A stretch of DNA of 64,000 nucleotides from Novosphingobium resinovorum (GTDB lineage: Bacteria; Pseudomonadota; Alphaproteobacteria; Sphingomonadales; Sphingomonadaceae): positions 124,001 to 188,000 of the forward strand of contig NZ_CP017077.1 of assembly GCF_001742225.1 (NCBI RefSeq), written 5' to 3'. The notes below the pieces were generated by a model. The model searched no databases. It had not been told where the DNA came from and saw only the letters and a program-made list of their open reading frames with translations. Positions 63,299 through 64,000 of the stretch are shown here, in pieces. Both the position numbers and the translations under genes were made by a program. The stretch's first letter is position 1. Every line of letters begins with the position of its first letter.

Positions 63299-64000
63299 TC
63301 ACTGGCCCCCCCGAGCCTTGGCTGCTTCGATACCGATGAAATTTTTGCCGTTTCCAACATCGCCTACGTAGGCGTCGGAGACGCTGCCCGTCAGCTTGCC
63401 GTTTTTGATTTCAAGCTTAAAATCGCGCATGCCGCCAAATGGCATCTTGTCGTCGAATTCCGGCTCGCCGCCTGGAGCAGGGCTCCAGGACTGCGAGAAC
63501 TTTCCGTTCTTGGACGTGACGGTGCACTCGTCCGCCGAGGCACATTGCATTGTCCCGGCGAGCGGCAGTGACTGTGGATGGTCGCCGAGCAGCACAAGCC
63601 ACGAGGCGACGAGTTGATCCTTGGCGTCGCGCGCCAGGCGCAAGGTCAGCGGCTGTGCGCCGGACGGATAGAGGGCGTTGCCTTTGAACGTTTCCACGGA
63701 AACTGGGGCAAGGCTTCCCGGTCCAACGCGGCCGGTTGCCGCCGACACGAGCTCGGCCGACTGGGCGAGGAAGAACCCATCCAGGAATGCGCGATCAGGA
63801 ACATTCGTGCCCTCGGGCTGGACAAGATAGACTTCTCCCAGCTCGAAATCGAATGCCGAGCGGTAGCCTTCGGTGACGCCGGCCTCGAAAGCGCCATTTG
63901 CATGCGCGTCGGGCGCTTCTCCCGCAGGACCGTCGATACCGCTGAGGTCCGAAACGATCACAAAGCGCTTGGCTGCGGTACCATTCTCGAACAGTCCGCG
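63299..64000 (-). CDS. Protein of unknown function, partial (runs off the right edge)
   Basis: At least 234 residues are visible, with the N-terminus beyond the window. The visible part reads LFENGTAAKRFVIVSDLSGI, FELGEVYLVQPEGTNVPDRA, TMQCASADECTVTSKNGKFS and LEIKNGKLTGSVSDAY, an apparent beta-rich fold. I do not recognise it. It ends in an overlap (GTGA) with the glycine-zipper gene, so the two probably form an operon. Confidence 0.7.
   Translation of the reverse strand, partial: RGLFENGTAAKRFVIVSDLSGIDGPAGEAPDAHANGAFEAGVTEGYRSAFDFELGEVYLVQPEGTNVPDRAFLDGFFLAQSAELVSAATGRVGPGSLAPVSVETFKGNALYPSGAQPLTLRLARDAKDQLVASWLVLLGDHPQSLPLAGTMQCASADECTVTSKNGKFSQSWSPAPGGEPEFDDKMPFGGMRDFKLEIKNGKLTGSVSDAYVGDVGNGKNFIGIEAAKARGGQ

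Noticed and set aside
1..64000. CRISPR arrays, rRNA and tRNA genes
   Set aside because: No repeat-spacer pattern and no rRNA or tRNA sequences were seen on reading through the window; a dedicated tRNA scan was not possible.

Overview
The window looks like part of a large plasmid of a sphingomonad (Novosphingobium/Sphingobium-like alphaproteobacterium). The evidence is GC-rich coding bias, an RPA-type plasmid initiator with iterons, a ParA/ParB pair with its own centromere-like palindromes, a MucR-type regulator, Ku/LigD end joining, and many insertion-sequence and recombinase scars. The species assignment is inference from gene content only.

Layout. 1-1.6 kb: a hipBA-type toxin-antitoxin pair (HipB cut by the window edge). 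1.7-6.1 kb: a truncated copy of a flagellin region, a frameshifted LysE exporter, a secreted protein of unknown function and an IS1380 transposase relic. 6.4-12.3 kb: the plasmid maintenance core. repA sits on the minus strand with an iteron-rich origin (four iterons at exact 22-bp spacing plus a perfect DnaA box). parA and parB follow, with four copies of a 15-bp palindrome between them and a fifth beyond repA. 13-15.1 kb: an intact tyrosine recombinase converging on a small hydrophobic-protein gene. Decayed versions of this pair recur at 38.0-38.5 and 39.9-41.1 kb.

15-31.7 kb: a cargo of stress, redox and envelope genes. It includes a pyridoxamine-oxidase-like stress protein, cupin, haem-oxygenase-like redox enzyme, histidine phosphatase, NAD(P)HX dehydratase, dienelactone hydrolase, phosphatidylserine decarboxylase, PfpI amidotransferase, a broken hybrid histidine kinase, a phospholipid-methyltransferase-like enzyme, ankyrin and PRC-barrel proteins and a DksA/TraR zinc-finger protein. 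31.7-37.7 kb: a non-homologous end-joining island (exonuclease III, LigD, acetyltransferase, KTSC protein, Ku) in which xth and ligD each carry one disabling change. 38.6-46 kb: nucleotide-deaminase and Tn3 relics, DedA, an MgtC/diguanylate-cyclase chimera, a MucR relative and HU. 46-50.8 kb: an SbcD/SbcC-like (YhaO/YhaN-like) nuclease and ATPase pair. 51-55.7 kb: an IS481 fragment, a 100-bp MITE-like element, a glycosyltransferase and the full-length flagellin whose 3' two-thirds is duplicated in inverted orientation at 1.7-3.7 kb. 56-58.4 kb: a MASE1 sensor kinase and a FixJ-type regulator, followed by a strong terminator.

58.7-64 kb (minus strand): the most unusual cluster. It is a His-Xaa-Ser (Hxs) peptide-modification system with substrate HxsA (Tat-type leader and seven HxS triplets), small partner HxsD, and two radical SAM enzymes HxsB and HxsC. 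It is followed by a divergent staphylococcal-nuclease-like protein and preceded by two genes of unknown function, one of them encoding a likely secreted protein.

Gene decay is widespread. Single-base, 4-base or nonsense defects are visible in lysE, xth, ligD, the deaminase, two recombinases, a DedA copy and a small conserved gene, while the maintenance genes and the Hxs cluster are intact. Some defects could be sequencing errors, but several (two stops in one gene, an in-frame stop plus a frameshift in one IS, domain deletion) look like real decay.
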